A stretch of DNA of 44,645 bases from JANQKX01 sp039028695. GTDB taxonomy: Bacteria > Pseudomonadota > Alphaproteobacteria > Kiloniellales > Kiloniellaceae. Of the stretch, positions 16,977-26,476 are shown in pieces. The stretch is from positions 1-44,645 of the forward strand of contig JBCCHN010000035.1 in assembly GCA_039028695.1 (NCBI GenBank), in the 5' to 3' direction. A program made the translations under genes and the position numbers. Below the pieces are notes generated by a model. That model saw nothing but the letters and a program-made list of their open reading frames with translations. It made no database searches and was not told where the DNA came from. The stretch's first letter is position 1. Every line of letters starts with the position of its first letter.

Positions 16977-17882
16977 ATGACCAAATCGCTCACTCATCTG
17001 CAACGCTTGGAAGCCGAGAGCATCTATATCATCCGCGAGGTTGTCGCTGAGTTTAGCAATCCGGTGATGCTTTATTCGATCGGCAAGGATTCCTCGGTGA
17101 TGCTCCACTTGGCCATGAAGGCCTTTTATCCTGGCAAGCCGCCATTTCCCCTCATGCATGTGGACACACTTTGGAAATTCCGCGAAATGATCGAGTTTCG
17201 GGACAATATAGTCAAAAAGCTCGGCCTGGATCTGATTGTTCATGTGAATGAGGAAGGTGCCAAGGCTGGCGTGGGACCCTTCACCCATGGGTCCGAGCGG
17301 CATACGGACATAATGAAGACCCAGTCTCTGAAACAGGCCCTGGACAAATACGGGTTCGACGCGGCTTTCGGTGGTGCTCGCCGGGATGAGGAAAAATCCC
17401 GGGCAAAGGAAAGGGTCTTTTCTTTCCGCTCCGCCTCACACCGTTGGGATCCGAAAAATCAACGTCCTGAGCTTTGGCGCCTCTATAATAGTCGTGTCAA
17501 CAAAGGCGAGACCATTCGGGCCTTTCCCCTGTCCAATTGGACGGAAAACGACATCTGGCAATACATCCATTTGGAGGATATCCCCATCGTCCCGCTTTAT
17601 TATGCCAAAGAGCGGCCGGTTGTGGAGCGCGATGGCGTGCTGGTGATGGTGGATGATGATCGCTTGCCCCTCGAGCCTGGCGAGACCCCGGAGAACAAGA
17701 TGGTTCGCTTCAGAACGCTTGGGTGCTATCCCTTGACCGGAGCGGTGGAATCGACGGCTGAGAACATGCCGGCAATCATTCAGGAGACCCTTTTGGCCAA
17801 GACGTCGGAACGCCAAGGCCGGGTCATCGATAAGGATCAAAGTGCCTCAATGGAGCGCAAAAAGCAGGAGGGCTACTTCTAA
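16977..17882 (+). CDS. cysD: Sulfate adenylyltransferase subunit 2
   Basis: A 301-aa ATP sulfurylase catalytic subunit (EC 2.7.7.4). It starts TKSLTHLQRLEAESIYIIRE as CysD proteins do, has the PP-loop SIGKDSS (34-40), the FGGARRDEEKSRAKER segment, and ends with KKQEGYF, the standard C-terminus. It makes adenosine 5'-phosphosulfate from sulfate and ATP, driven by GTP hydrolysis in CysN. The stop TAA shares one base with the cysNC ATG (TAATG), so the two are translationally coupled. Confidence 0.97.
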   Translation: MTKSLTHLQRLEAESIYIIREVVAEFSNPVMLYSIGKDSSVMLHLAMKAFYPGKPPFPLMHVDTLWKFREMIEFRDNIVKKLGLDLIVHVNEEGAKAGVGPFTHGSERHTDIMKTQSLKQALDKYGFDAAFGGARRDEEKSRAKERVFSFRSASHRWDPKNQRPELWRLYNSRVNKGETIRAFPLSNWTENDIWQYIHLEDIPIVPLYYAKERPVVERDGVLVMVDDDRLPLEPGETPENKMVRFRTLGCYPLTGAVESTAENMPAIIQETLLAKTSERQGRVIDKDQSASMERKKQEGYF

Positions 17883-19834
17883 TGGCACAGGAAAAAGGCG
17901 TGGCGACCGCGGAGGCGACTCAATTGGAAAGCAGCCAGATGACCGAGGACGAGATGATTTCCAAAGACATTTTGGCTTATCTCAAAGCGCAAGAGAATAA
18001 GAGTCTTCTGCAGTTCATCACCTGCGGCAGCGTCGATGATGGCAAAAGCACGCTCATCGGTCGTTTGCTGTACGACTCAAAACTCATTTATGAAGACCAG
18101 TTCGCCAGCCTTGAGGCTGACAGCAAAAAAGTCGGTACCACCGGTGGCGAGTTGGATTTGGCCTTGCTGGTGGATGGCCTTGCCGCGGAGCGGGAACAGG
18201 GTATTACGATCGACGTTGCTTACCGCTTCTTCACCACGGAAAAACGGAAGTTCATCGTCGCTGACACCCCGGGTCACGAACAGTATACCCGTAACATGGC
18301 GACCGGCGCTTCGACTGCGGATTTGGCCGTTATCCTGGTCGATGCCCGCAAAGGCGTGCTTACGCAGACCAAGCGTCACTCTTATATCGTATCGCTTTTG
18401 GGCATTAAGCACGTGGTGTTGGCTGTCAACAAGATGGACCTGATCGACTACGATGAGGAACGCTTCGAGGAGATTGCCGGTGAATACTGTTCCTTCGTGG
18501 CGGACCTGGGCTTGGACGATATACGTTGTATCCCGATTTCGGCGCTGGATGGAGAAAATGTCTTTAGCACCAGTGAAAAAATGCCCTGGTACAGCGGCAA
18601 GTCGCTTATGCGAGTGCTTGAGACGATTGATGTTGCCAGTGATACCTTGGATCAGCCCTTCCGGATGTATGTTCAACTCGTGAATCGACCGTCCTCTGAT
18701 TTCCGTGGCTTCAGTGGAACGATCGCTAGCGGTCGTGTGTCGGTGGGCGATAAAATCTCGGTCTGTCCTTCGGGCAAGACCAGCGAGGTAACCCGCATTG
18801 TGACCCAAGACGGCGATCTGGAAAGTGCCATAGCGGGGCAATCAATCACCTTGGTACTGGCTGACGAGATCGACACTAGCAGGGGCGACGTATTGGCGCC
18901 CAGCGATGCGATGCCCTCCGTCTCGGATCAGTTGGCCGCGCACCTTTTGTGGATGCATGATGATCCGATGCTGCCTGAGCGTCAGTACGATCTGAAGATC
19001 GGCAGCAAGAGTGCGACCGTGGTAGTGACCAGCCTGCGCCACAAGGTCAACGTCAACACATTGGAGCATGTGGCGGGCACGACCTTGGATCTGAATGAGG
19101 TGGGCTATTGTAACCTGAGTCTTGACCAGCCCATTGCGTTCGATCCCTATAATGAGAATCGCGAAACGGGCGGCTTCATCCTGGTCGATCGTTTCACCAA
19201 TAGCACGGTTGGGGCGGGAGTGATCGATTTCGGCCTGCGCCGTGCGACAAACCTGACCTGGCAGGCATTGGATGTTGATAAGTCGGCCCGGGCGGCGCTG
19301 AAAAAGCAAAAGCCCTGTGTGCTCTGGTTTACCGGCCTCAGCGGCTCGGGCAAGTCCACGACGGCTAACTGCATTGAGCAAAAGCTGCTGTCAATGGGTC
19401 GTCATAGTTACATCCTTGATGGCGACAACGTGCGGCACGGCTTGAATAAGGATCTGGGCTTCACCGATGCGGATCGGGTTGAGAATATCCGCCGGGTAAC
19501 CGAGGTGGCTCGGCTTTTTGCCGATGCGGGTATTATCGTTCTGGTGTCGTTCATCTCCCCCTTTAGAAGCGAGCGACGCATGGCGCGTGATCTCTTGGAT
19601 GAGGGTGAGTTTGTCGAGATCTATATGGAAACCCCCATTGAAGTTTGCGAAGAGCGAGACCCCAAGGGCCTTTATAAAAAGGCGCGGGCTGGGCAAATTA
19701 AGAACTTCACCGGTATCGATTCAGACTTCGAAGTGCCGGAGCTGGCGGATATCAACCTGAACAGTTCTGAGGCTTCGGTCGAGGAATTGGCGGATAAGGT
19801 AATCGACTACTTGAAAGGTCATAAATTCATCTAG
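17882..19834 (+). CDS. cysNC: CysN-CysC fusion: sulfate adenylyltransferase GTPase / APS kinase
   Basis: 650 aa, bifunctional. The N-terminal EF-Tu-like GTPase has G1 GSVDDGKST (49-57), G3 DTPGHEQYT and G4 NKMD, followed by two beta-barrel domains. The C-terminal APS kinase starts near residue 475 with P-loop GLSGSGKST (485-493), DGDNVRHGLNKDLGF and SFISPFRSERRMAR. It makes PAPS from sulfate together with CysD. The N-terminus carries about 40 residues (Gln/Glu/Ala-rich) before the GTPase core. The fusion is known in many proteobacteria, including rhizobial NodQ. A strong terminator follows, closing a two-gene operon; no cysH or reductase genes are in this window. Confidence 0.97.
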   Translation: MAQEKGVATAEATQLESSQMTEDEMISKDILAYLKAQENKSLLQFITCGSVDDGKSTLIGRLLYDSKLIYEDQFASLEADSKKVGTTGGELDLALLVDGLAAEREQGITIDVAYRFFTTEKRKFIVADTPGHEQYTRNMATGASTADLAVILVDARKGVLTQTKRHSYIVSLLGIKHVVLAVNKMDLIDYDEERFEEIAGEYCSFVADLGLDDIRCIPISALDGENVFSTSEKMPWYSGKSLMRVLETIDVASDTLDQPFRMYVQLVNRPSSDFRGFSGTIASGRVSVGDKISVCPSGKTSEVTRIVTQDGDLESAIAGQSITLVLADEIDTSRGDVLAPSDAMPSVSDQLAAHLLWMHDDPMLPERQYDLKIGSKSATVVVTSLRHKVNVNTLEHVAGTTLDLNEVGYCNLSLDQPIAFDPYNENRETGGFILVDRFTNSTVGAGVIDFGLRRATNLTWQALDVDKSARAALKKQKPCVLWFTGLSGSGKSTTANCIEQKLLSMGRHSYILDGDNVRHGLNKDLGFTDADRVENIRRVTEVARLFADAGIIVLVSFISPFRSERRMARDLLDEGEFVEIYMETPIEVCEERDPKGLYKKARAGQIKNFTGIDSDFEVPELADINLNSSEASVEELADKVIDYLKGHKFI

Positions 19835-19861
19835 CCGAAACCTTATTCTCTGGCGATTTGG

Positions 19862-19900
19862 GGCTTCCGTGGTCGATCACCACGGGAGCCTCTTTCTTTT
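19862..19900 (+). terminator. Rho-independent terminator of cysD-cysNC
   Basis: A 12-bp stem (19862-19873 with 19879-19890, one G-T wobble), a 5-nt loop CGATC, then TCTTTCTTTT. It is the clearest intrinsic terminator in the window, 28 nt after the cysNC stop. Confidence 0.92.
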
Positions 19901-20222
19901 GGCGCAAAGAGGTCTGAAAAAAGCGCATGGCGTTAACCAGATTTTTTCATGTCCTATTAGTGAAATCCGTTAATACTTGCGTCAGGAACAGCGGCTGGAT
20001 AGGCTGACGTTAATCAAAAATACATGGTGTGCGTTCGGTCAAATCCAAAATAAAGTGCCTGATTTAGGGGCATTGGACGGTCGAAAACGGGACGGGTCTC
20101 AAGAAAAATAGGGACCGCCGGATCACTGGGGGCAGTGAATCGACAGCTGACATGAACGCGGTCTGCGGTCGTGCCCGGAAAAAGACCCGGGGCCGTGGCC
20201 GGATAGCAGAGGGGAACTGGCA
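19901..20222. other. Intergenic region before the M23 peptidase gene
   Basis: 322 bp without a supported gene. A possible promoter is TTGCGT-N17-TAGGCT near 19978-20006, though its -10 is poor. A small hairpin TCACTG-GGGG-CAGTGA lies at 20123-20138. Neither is convincing alone. Confidence 0.3.
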
Positions 20223-21611
20223 GTGCGCCTTATTCAGTCTCGTGTTGAGCTCAAAGTGCTCTGGCAAAAGGCCATTGCACCCCGCGAGTTCTTTTTCCGC
20301 TCGAACGATCAGGTTCGGTATTTTCAGCTAACCTCCCGGTTACAGACATGTTTATTCGCGGCCGCTGGAACAGCAGGCTTGCTGCTCATCTCTTCGGCTG
20401 TCGCGGCGGGCTATATCACTTTTTCAGCCCTGGAAATTCAAGATGACCTGGAGCGTCAAAAGCTGGCCTATGTCGATCAAAAATTCGGGCTGAATACGTC
20501 CGGACTGATTGAAGGCTCTCCGACCTTTACGCCGGCAAAGGCAGGCGATGTTGATTGGAATTTCAAGGAGCAGCTATCTCAGGCCAAGGCCTTGGCCTTG
20601 CAGCTCGCCACGACGGCTAAGGATCTGGATCGTTCCGAGGAAAAAAATCAACTGTTGGCGGGTCAACTTGCCGAACGCGAAACAGTGCTGCAATCCCTCC
20701 ATCAAGAACAGGCCAAACTGCAAAACGACCTTGGGCAATCAGAATCCCAAATCCTGGCCTTGGAACAGCTTCTAAGTGAGGCACGCTCGAAAAATACGCT
20801 TTTAAGGCAGGAAATTGCCGAAAACCAAGAGCTGATGTCGAGCCTTGGTCAAGAGACAAAAACTGCCGATATGCAGAGACACGTCGCTGAAAACCAAGTG
20901 ACCGCGTTGGAAGAACAGATGGCGGCGGTTAGCGATGCGAATCAAATATTCCTACGCCGTGTTTGGGATCATACAGAGCGTTCGCTCGATTCATTAGAAA
21001 AGACCATCGTGATGACCGGGATCGATCTTGATGCCTTGCTTGGGGAGGACGATAAAATATCGCTTGTCCCTCGCGGTGGGCCCTTTATCGCCGCCGACCC
21101 TTACGAGACCTTGGATCATTGGCTGGGGACCGATAAGTCCGTTGCTCTGTTGGATGCGCGCTTTGATCGTTGGGCCCATTTGCGGGAGGTCATGGCCGCA
21201 CTACCTTTGGCGCCGCCTCTAGAGCAATTTAGGATCACCAGCTCGTTCGGCACCAGAGTAGATCCAGTCAATGGACGTCAAGCCCGTCACGACGGTATGG
21301 ATTTTGCCGCGCCCTTTAAGTCGTCAATTTATGCGACCGCCGCAGGAACGGTGACCTTTGCAGGTTGGCGCGGTCACTATGGCAAGATCGTGGAGATTGA
21401 TCACGGCCATGGCCTAAAAACTGTTTACGGTCATTTAAACTCAATCTTAGTCAAGACCGGCGATTATGTAGAAAGTCATCAGAAGATCGGGCTGTTGGGT
21501 TCATCCGGCCGCAGTACCGGTCCACACATTCATTACGAGGTACGTTTCAAGGGACAACCGCTTGATCCCGCAAAATTTTTGACGGCAGGAAAATATGTTT
21601 TCAAAAGCTAA
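20223..21611 (+). CDS. M23 (LytM-type) cell-wall endopeptidase with coiled coil
   Basis: 462 aa. A cytoplasmic N-terminus of about 45 residues is followed by one membrane helix (about 48-68), then a long coiled coil (about 110-260, rich in Gln/Glu/Leu/Ala). The C-terminal LytM domain has zinc ligands H356 and D360 (HDGMD) and H437, with H435 as catalytic base (HIHYE). It should cleave peptidoglycan cross-bridges in the periplasm. GTG start at 20223 with AGGGG upstream. The 3' end overlaps the bactofilin gene by 17 bases, a conserved pairing in which bactofilin localises the hydrolase to shape curvature, stalks or flagellar sites. Confidence 0.93.
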   Translation: MRLIQSRVELKVLWQKAIAPREFFFRSNDQVRYFQLTSRLQTCLFAAAGTAGLLLISSAVAAGYITFSALEIQDDLERQKLAYVDQKFGLNTSGLIEGSPTFTPAKAGDVDWNFKEQLSQAKALALQLATTAKDLDRSEEKNQLLAGQLAERETVLQSLHQEQAKLQNDLGQSESQILALEQLLSEARSKNTLLRQEIAENQELMSSLGQETKTADMQRHVAENQVTALEEQMAAVSDANQIFLRRVWDHTERSLDSLEKTIVMTGIDLDALLGEDDKISLVPRGGPFIAADPYETLDHWLGTDKSVALLDARFDRWAHLREVMAALPLAPPLEQFRITSSFGTRVDPVNGRQARHDGMDFAAPFKSSIYATAAGTVTFAGWRGHYGKIVEIDHGHGLKTVYGHLNSILVKTGDYVESHQKIGLLGSSGRSTGPHIHYEVRFKGQPLDPAKFLTAGKYVFKS

Positions 21612-22140
21612 AAACCCTCAGCAAAGCTCCAGTAATACCAGTACTTCACCGACCTTTGATTCAGCTCAGGAAAGCAAAGCCGAACCGGCATCTAATCCCG
21701 TCGTGTCATCGGGCGCCGTGCCCTCGATCATCAGTGCTGATTTGCAGATTACCGGTGACGTAAAAAGCACGGGAGACATCCAGATTGACGGTCAGGTCAA
21801 AGGTGATGTCCATAGCAAGACGTTGACCGTCGGCGAGGCGGCCCAAATCAACGGCTCCCTTTCAGGGGACCGGATTCGAATCTGCGGCTCGGTCACCGGC
21901 ACGGTTCGGGGACCTGCTGTGATACTGGCCAAGACCGCGAAAGTGCTGGGCGACATCGTTCATGATTCTCTTGAAATTGAGGCTGGTGCCTTTATCGAGG
22001 GTAACATCATGCGCATGGATACAGCCAAAGGCCAGAAGAGCGCCGCCAAGGCTGCCGCCAGCAGTATGGGTTCAAAAGCGCCCATGACCAATGGCGAGGA
22101 GAAGGCTTCAGGTGCGACCGTGAAAGTCGCCGCCTCTTAA
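21595..22140 (+). CDS. Bactofilin (DUF583) cytoskeletal protein
   Basis: 181 aa. A Ser/Thr/Pro-rich N-terminal tail (about 1-45) precedes the right-handed beta-helix core (about 46-142, recurring G-D/I-x-I-D-G-x-V-x-G-D repeats such as STGDIQIDGQVKGDV and RIRICGSVTGTV). A Lys/Ala-rich disordered tail follows. Bactofilins polymerise without nucleotide at the membrane and recruit wall enzymes. The 17-base overlap with the M23 gene strongly suggests a working pair. It converges on the PLP enzyme gene with only 13 bp between the stops and no terminator visible. Confidence 0.95.
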   Translation: MFSKAKNPQQSSSNTSTSPTFDSAQESKAEPASNPVVSSGAVPSIISADLQITGDVKSTGDIQIDGQVKGDVHSKTLTVGEAAQINGSLSGDRIRICGSVTGTVRGPAVILAKTAKVLGDIVHDSLEIEAGAFIEGNIMRMDTAKGQKSAAKAAASSMGSKAPMTNGEEKASGATVKVAAS

Positions 22141-22153
22141 TTGGACCGCCGAG

Positions 22154-23161
22154 TTATCTAATTTTTTGGGCGCCGATCGCTTTTTGGAAGACGTCGGCGT
22201 CCACATTTCCACCGGATAGCGTTAGGGCGGTGGTCTTGCCGGAAAAAGCCGTCTTGTTGGCCAAGATGGCGGCAAGGCACACCGCGCCTCCGGGCTCCAC
22301 GACCAGCTTTAGATTTTCAAAAGCAAAACGTATGGCATTGCTCACCTGATCGTCGGTGACGCTGAGGCCCTGTACATTGTGCTGTCGTAATAGGTCAAAG
22401 GTAATGCGCCCGAGGCTTGGCGACAAAAGGGCATCACAAAACGACCGCGACTTTGGGTCGACCCTTTCAATGCGTCCATTACTAAGCGAGCGGGCGGCAT
22501 CATCAAAATCGGCCGGTTCCACCGTAAATACCTGAGCCATCGGGTAGTAGTTTTTAACTGCAATGGTGCTGCCACTGCTTAGACCGCCGCCACCACAACA
22601 GATTAGGACCTGCTCCAAATCAGCGCCGAGAGCTTTGGCCTGAAGTGCCATTTCCAAGCCACAGGTCCCTTGGCCGGCGATGATCCCCGCATCTTCGAAA
22701 GGGGGAATAAGGGTGCCGCCAGTCTCCTTTAACAGGCACTGGGCGATTTCCTCGCGCGAGGCGCCGAAACGGTCGTAGAACTGGATCTGGGCGCCATAAC
22801 CCTTGGTGTTTTCGATTTTGATCTTGGGTGCGTCCGCCGGCATCACGATGATCGCGGGCAGGCCAAGGAGTTGAGCGGCGGCTGCTACGCCCTGGGCATG
22901 ATTTCCGGAGGAATAGGCAATCACGCCGGCTGCCCGGTCTGCGTCCGGGATTTGACTTATTCGATTATAGGCGCCGCGAAACTTGAAGGACCCCGTGCGC
23001 TGTAGGTTTTCGGCCTTTAAGAAAACGCGCCCACCGACCAGCTTATTGAGCATTGCTGACTCTAAAAGGGGAGTTGCGACAGCTTGCCCATCCAGGCGCT
23101 GGGCGGCTCTTTCGATGTCTGAGAAACTTGGGGGCTGAGCCCACTCATTATTGTCTGTCAT
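22154..23161 (-). CDS. Threonine/serine dehydratase-like PLP enzyme
   Basis: 335-aa fold-type II PLP enzyme of the threonine dehydratase/serine racemase group. Schiff-base lysine K60 lies in TGSFKFRGA, the substrate loop is SSGNHAQG and the phosphate-binding glycine loop is CGGGGLSSG. There is no C-terminal ACT regulatory domain, so it is catabolic/TdcB- or racemase-like and not the feedback-regulated IlvA. Likely reaction: L-threonine (or L-serine) to 2-oxobutyrate (pyruvate) plus ammonia. The ATG at 23161 is preferred over a TTG at 23206, which lengthens the protein by 15 unconserved residues. It follows the dehalogenase gene on the same strand by about 60 bp, so they may be co-transcribed. 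Confidence 0.9.
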   Translation of the reverse strand: MTDNNEWAQPPSFSDIERAAQRLDGQAVATPLLESAMLNKLVGGRVFLKAENLQRTGSFKFRGAYNRISQIPDADRAAGVIAYSSGNHAQGVAAAAQLLGLPAIIVMPADAPKIKIENTKGYGAQIQFYDRFGASREEIAQCLLKETGGTLIPPFEDAGIIAGQGTCGLEMALQAKALGADLEQVLICCGGGGLSSGSTIAVKNYYPMAQVFTVEPADFDDAARSLSNGRIERVDPKSRSFCDALLSPSLGRITFDLLRQHNVQGLSVTDDQVSNAIRFAFENLKLVVEPGGAVCLAAILANKTAFSGKTTALTLSGGNVDADVFQKAIGAQKIR

Positions 23162-23221
23162 GGTCCGGGAGACGGTTATCGGAGATTGATACGGTTTGAT
23201 TTGCAAGATGTCTCAGTTTGG

Positions 23222-23905
23222 TTACCCGAGGAGCGGCGGCAAATCGGAGAGAGACCCTATCATGACCTCAGGCTCTTTGGGCAATCGTTCCTTTTCTCGC
23301 GCAAAGCGATTGACCCAGGCGACCCGGAACCCAAAATTTGCGGCGGCGTAGGCGTCCCAGGCATTACTGGAGAGAAAGCAGATTTCCGCCCGTTCCACGG
23401 ATGTCCGATCGACGGCAAGCTGATAAACGCGAGGGTCGGGTTTATAGATACCCACTTCTTCGACGGATAGGAGGTGGTCGAGATGTTCACCTAGCTCTGC
23501 CGATGCGACCGCTGAATTCAACATGCCCGGGGAGCCATTGGAGAGCACGCCGGTTGTTAGTCCCCCTGCTTTAAGGGTTGCCAGCACCTCGGGCACTTCT
23601 GGATAGGCGTCCAATCCGAGATAAAGGGCCATGAGATCATCGGCCAGGGCTGCATCGTGAACAGCGTGAGCGGCAAAGGCATAATCCAAACCGTCTCGGG
23701 TGACCTGCCAAAAGTCCACATGAACACCCATCAGGCTGCGCAGCCAAGTATACTCCAACTGCTTGACCCGCCAGGTCTCCGAGATGGCCGCGGCTTTATC
23801 ACCCAAGGCCGCACCTCCCTTTCGAACGGCGGAATGGACGTCGAAAAGGGTGCCATAGGCATCGAAAATACATGCCTTAACGCCGGCAAAGGAGGGGTGG
23901 GTCAT
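23222..23905 (-). CDS. L-2-haloacid dehalogenase, HAD type II
   Basis: 227 aa. Motif I is DAYGTLFD with nucleophile D15; motif II is LSNGS (121-125); the lysine is K155 in YKPDPRVYQ; motif III is SSNAWDAYAA (179-188). These are hallmarks of (S)-2-haloacid dehalogenases (DehII/DhlB), where the S-S-N-x-W-D motif distinguishes them from phosphatases. Predicted reaction: hydrolysis of L-2-haloalkanoate to D-2-hydroxyalkanoate, possibly with a different natural substrate in this organism. The ATG at 23905 is preceded by an AGAGAAAT stretch. It sits between the PLP enzyme and the lytic transglycosylase. Confidence 0.92.
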   Translation of the reverse strand: MTHPSFAGVKACIFDAYGTLFDVHSAVRKGGAALGDKAAAISETWRVKQLEYTWLRSLMGVHVDFWQVTRDGLDYAFAAHAVHDAALADDLMALYLGLDAYPEVPEVLATLKAGGLTTGVLSNGSPGMLNSAVASAELGEHLDHLLSVEEVGIYKPDPRVYQLAVDRTSVERAEICFLSSNAWDAYAAANFGFRVAWVNRFAREKERLPKEPEVMIGSLSDLPPLLG

Positions 23906-24031
23906 TTCATTTCTCTTTTTACTTCGGTCCGTCGATGCAGAGGCGTCGTGCAGCCCTTTCGGGCAGTGTCTCCAAAATCAAACGGGCCAACCAATTGTCA
24001 GCGCGGGAAGGGTGAGGGACGGTCTAGCGAC

Positions 24032-26119
24032 CTAGGACGCCGGTTCACTAACACGTTTGGCCCAACCGTTAAAGGGAACCGGGATCAGACCGCGATAAAC
24101 GGCTAAGTTCTCCAGGACCCGCTGGACGTAGTTTCGCGTTTCATTGAAGGGGATTTGTTCGATCCAATCAATGGCATCCACATCTGGGTCCCGCGGGTCG
24201 CCAAAGTCCTTGATCCAGCGCAGGGCACGACCGGGTCCAGCGTTGTAGGAGGCCAAGGCCAAGATATAAGAGCCGTCAAACTCCTCGATCAGCGACTGCA
24301 GATAAAAACGTCCTAGACGCAGGTTATAGTTTGGATCGTCCGTCAGCCAGGCCTTGTTATAGACCTGGCCGGCCTGCGCCGCAGTCAATTTGGCGGTCGT
24401 GGGCATGATCTGCATGAGCCCGCGTGCACCGGCATGACTGATGGCCGTTGGATCGAATGCGCTTTCCTGACGGATGACGGCTAGGACGAGAGCGTCTTCC
24501 GGCCCCACGTGATCGCTTGGCAACTCGCGCACCGGATAGAGCTGGCGATCCAGGTGATAGCCCCGCCGCTGCGCCACCTTGGCGGTGCTCAAAGCGATAT
24601 CCGGCCGCTCCATTTCCGTGGCCAACTGGGCTGCCAGAAGAAGATCCTTGCCGTCATTGGCTTGATCGCGTAAATGCCGCAAGAAGAGGGCTTTAATATC
24701 ACGCGCTTTAATGCGGTTCAAAAGGCGGATCACTCGGGCCATCTGGGAAGAATCAAAAAGAGACTGTTCAAAGGAAGAGACGCTAACCCGAGATTGACCG
24801 GATCGAGCAATACCTTTGTTAGATATCCCATCTATAGGCAGCTCTTGGGTCGCGATTTGTCCGTAAAAGGTCGTGTCATAATCCGCCGCCACGCCGTACC
24901 ACGTCAGGGCAAGGTCGGCTTTGCCCAACGCCGCGGCAGCTCGTCCCGCCCAATAGGCGCCCCGGGAACGGCTGATGGGCGAGGTGACCCCGTGATACAA
25001 CCCGATAAAATGGTCATAGGCTTGCTGTGCCTTATTCAGCCGACGCAGAGAGATCCAACCGGCGAGCCATTCGCTTTCCGCAAAACCAACGCCTGATGAA
25101 AGCCCGTGGGCACGGACGAGCCGATAGGCAAGCTGGGGGTCTTCGTCCCTGAGCGCTTTGCGGGCGGCCCAGGTTCTGATCGGCCACCACCGCTCCTGAT
25201 AAGGCACCGCATGATCCAAGGGCTCCAAAAGCTCAAGGACCGAATCGTAACGACCCTTTCGGGTCCGCCACAACAGGCGATCGTACACCAAGCCCAGATC
25301 GTCTTGTAAACTTGCCGGGACCTGTTTAATCGCCGCGTCCACGCCGGGCCTGCGAGCCGCCAAATTAAGCCGTGCCCTTGCCAGTTCTGCGTACCCACTC
25401 CCCAGCCTTTTACCCTGGCGAAGCGCAGCGGCACTCTTGCGGCGCCAGACCAGGTCATCAAAGCGGGCTAATTCATCGGCTTGCGTCAATAAGTGAGCGA
25501 AGTCTTGGCGATAGGTTCGCTCTTGGGAAGGGGAGAAGTTCAACTCAACCCAGCCCTCTCGGATCAGACGCTTGGCCATCTCGTCTTCGCCCTGGTCGAG
25601 CAGCAGATTGACCCAAAGGGTAGTCCCCTCAGGCGTCAAAGGTTGCCTCTGCGAGAAAAGCTCCCGCAGTCGTGCTTCCTTTTCCGGCGTGCTGCCCGAC
25701 TGATCGGATGTCGGCCTGCCAAGCTCCTGAGACAGGGCGACTTCGGCCTTTCGACGCAGGCGGGATTGGTTGGGCCAGTCTTTGTGTGTCTCCAAAAACC
25801 CATGAATTTCAGTAAAAGAATGGCTCGATGAGGCAGCATTCAATGACAGCCAGGTGACCAGCGATTTGGTCAGCGGATCCGAAAACGATTCTGCGGGATT
25901 GGGGTTGGATGCCAGTTTTTGAAAGCGGTACTGATCTACGATGTCCCGAAGGCGGGCTTCCTCCGGCGATAGGGCTCGGCTGATCCCGGCAAGATCTCCG
26001 GGGACGGCTGGTTTTCGGTCAGGATAGGGCGGATAGGTATCTCCGCTCACCGCCGCGCCACTAGATAGGCACACCGTCAATACTATAACCGGCACAAAAT
26101 TTATGATTTTGAGCGCCAT
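24032..26119 (-). CDS. slt: Soluble lytic murein transglycosylase (Slt70-like)
   Basis: 695 aa. An N-terminal hydrophobic signal (about 6-26, cleavage probably near AAVSG) leads into a long alpha-superhelical region (about 60-520). The C-terminal GH23 domain has catalytic Glu552 in RQESAFDP, then GARGLMQIMPTTA and ALASYNAGPGRALRW. It cleaves the MurNAc-GlcNAc bond forming 1,6-anhydro ends. The ATG at 26119 begins a good signal peptide. The size fits Slt70 (about 640-700 aa). It is transcribed divergently from dapA, with 357 bp of shared A/T-rich upstream DNA. Confidence 0.95.
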   Translation of the reverse strand: MALKIINFVPVIVLTVCLSSGAAVSGDTYPPYPDRKPAVPGDLAGISRALSPEEARLRDIVDQYRFQKLASNPNPAESFSDPLTKSLVTWLSLNAASSSHSFTEIHGFLETHKDWPNQSRLRRKAEVALSQELGRPTSDQSGSTPEKEARLRELFSQRQPLTPEGTTLWVNLLLDQGEDEMAKRLIREGWVELNFSPSQERTYRQDFAHLLTQADELARFDDLVWRRKSAAALRQGKRLGSGYAELARARLNLAARRPGVDAAIKQVPASLQDDLGLVYDRLLWRTRKGRYDSVLELLEPLDHAVPYQERWWPIRTWAARKALRDEDPQLAYRLVRAHGLSSGVGFAESEWLAGWISLRRLNKAQQAYDHFIGLYHGVTSPISRSRGAYWAGRAAAALGKADLALTWYGVAADYDTTFYGQIATQELPIDGISNKGIARSGQSRVSVSSFEQSLFDSSQMARVIRLLNRIKARDIKALFLRHLRDQANDGKDLLLAAQLATEMERPDIALSTAKVAQRRGYHLDRQLYPVRELPSDHVGPEDALVLAVIRQESAFDPTAISHAGARGLMQIMPTTAKLTAAQAGQVYNKAWLTDDPNYNLRLGRFYLQSLIEEFDGSYILALASYNAGPGRALRWIKDFGDPRDPDVDAIDWIEQIPFNETRNYVQRVLENLAVYRGLIPVPFNGWAKRVSEPAS

Positions 26120-26476
26120 CCCGGTTCCCGCAGCTACTTGTTACGGTCAAATAGATCAAATTTTAAATAAGCTTATCACAAGTATAGATAAAAAGGCGAC
26201 TCAAAAATATTCGATAATACATTGTTAACTATAATAAATTGATGCATCAGGGTATTTGAAAATGCTTGGGACGCTTTACGAGTCTCGGGGTTTTCCCTTT
26301 GGGCCGAACGGCTTCGTTTTGATCCCCGGCGATGCCTTATCATTTTCGTGCCCACCGTTGCGGCGATTAGCTTAGCCTAAGCAAGCAAGCTTGCCGCGCG
26401 CCGGGGGAGCGGGTATCTTGCGGCAAAAGTGGCTTCTATTCCCCAGACTCTTACCTATCCGCCAGAGGAAATACCG
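26120..26476. other. Divergent intergenic region between slt and dapA
   Basis: A/T-rich near slt, with a TATAAT hexamer at 26230-26235 but no convincing -35. Nearer dapA is a dyad cluster: GCTTAG-C-CTAAGC (26370-26382) and the palindrome GCAAGCTTGC (26385-26394). No gene or riboswitch was recognised. Confidence 0.4.

Noticed and set aside
18077..18841. 254-aa minus-strand ORF inside cysNC
   Set aside because: It is a shadow of the conserved CysN GTPase; its sequence has no recognisable domain.
26207..26235. Sigma-70 promoter with TATAAT at 26230-26235 upstream of dapA
   Set aside because: The A/T-rich context makes a TATAAT likely by chance, no -35 hexamer was found, and it is about 240 bp from dapA.
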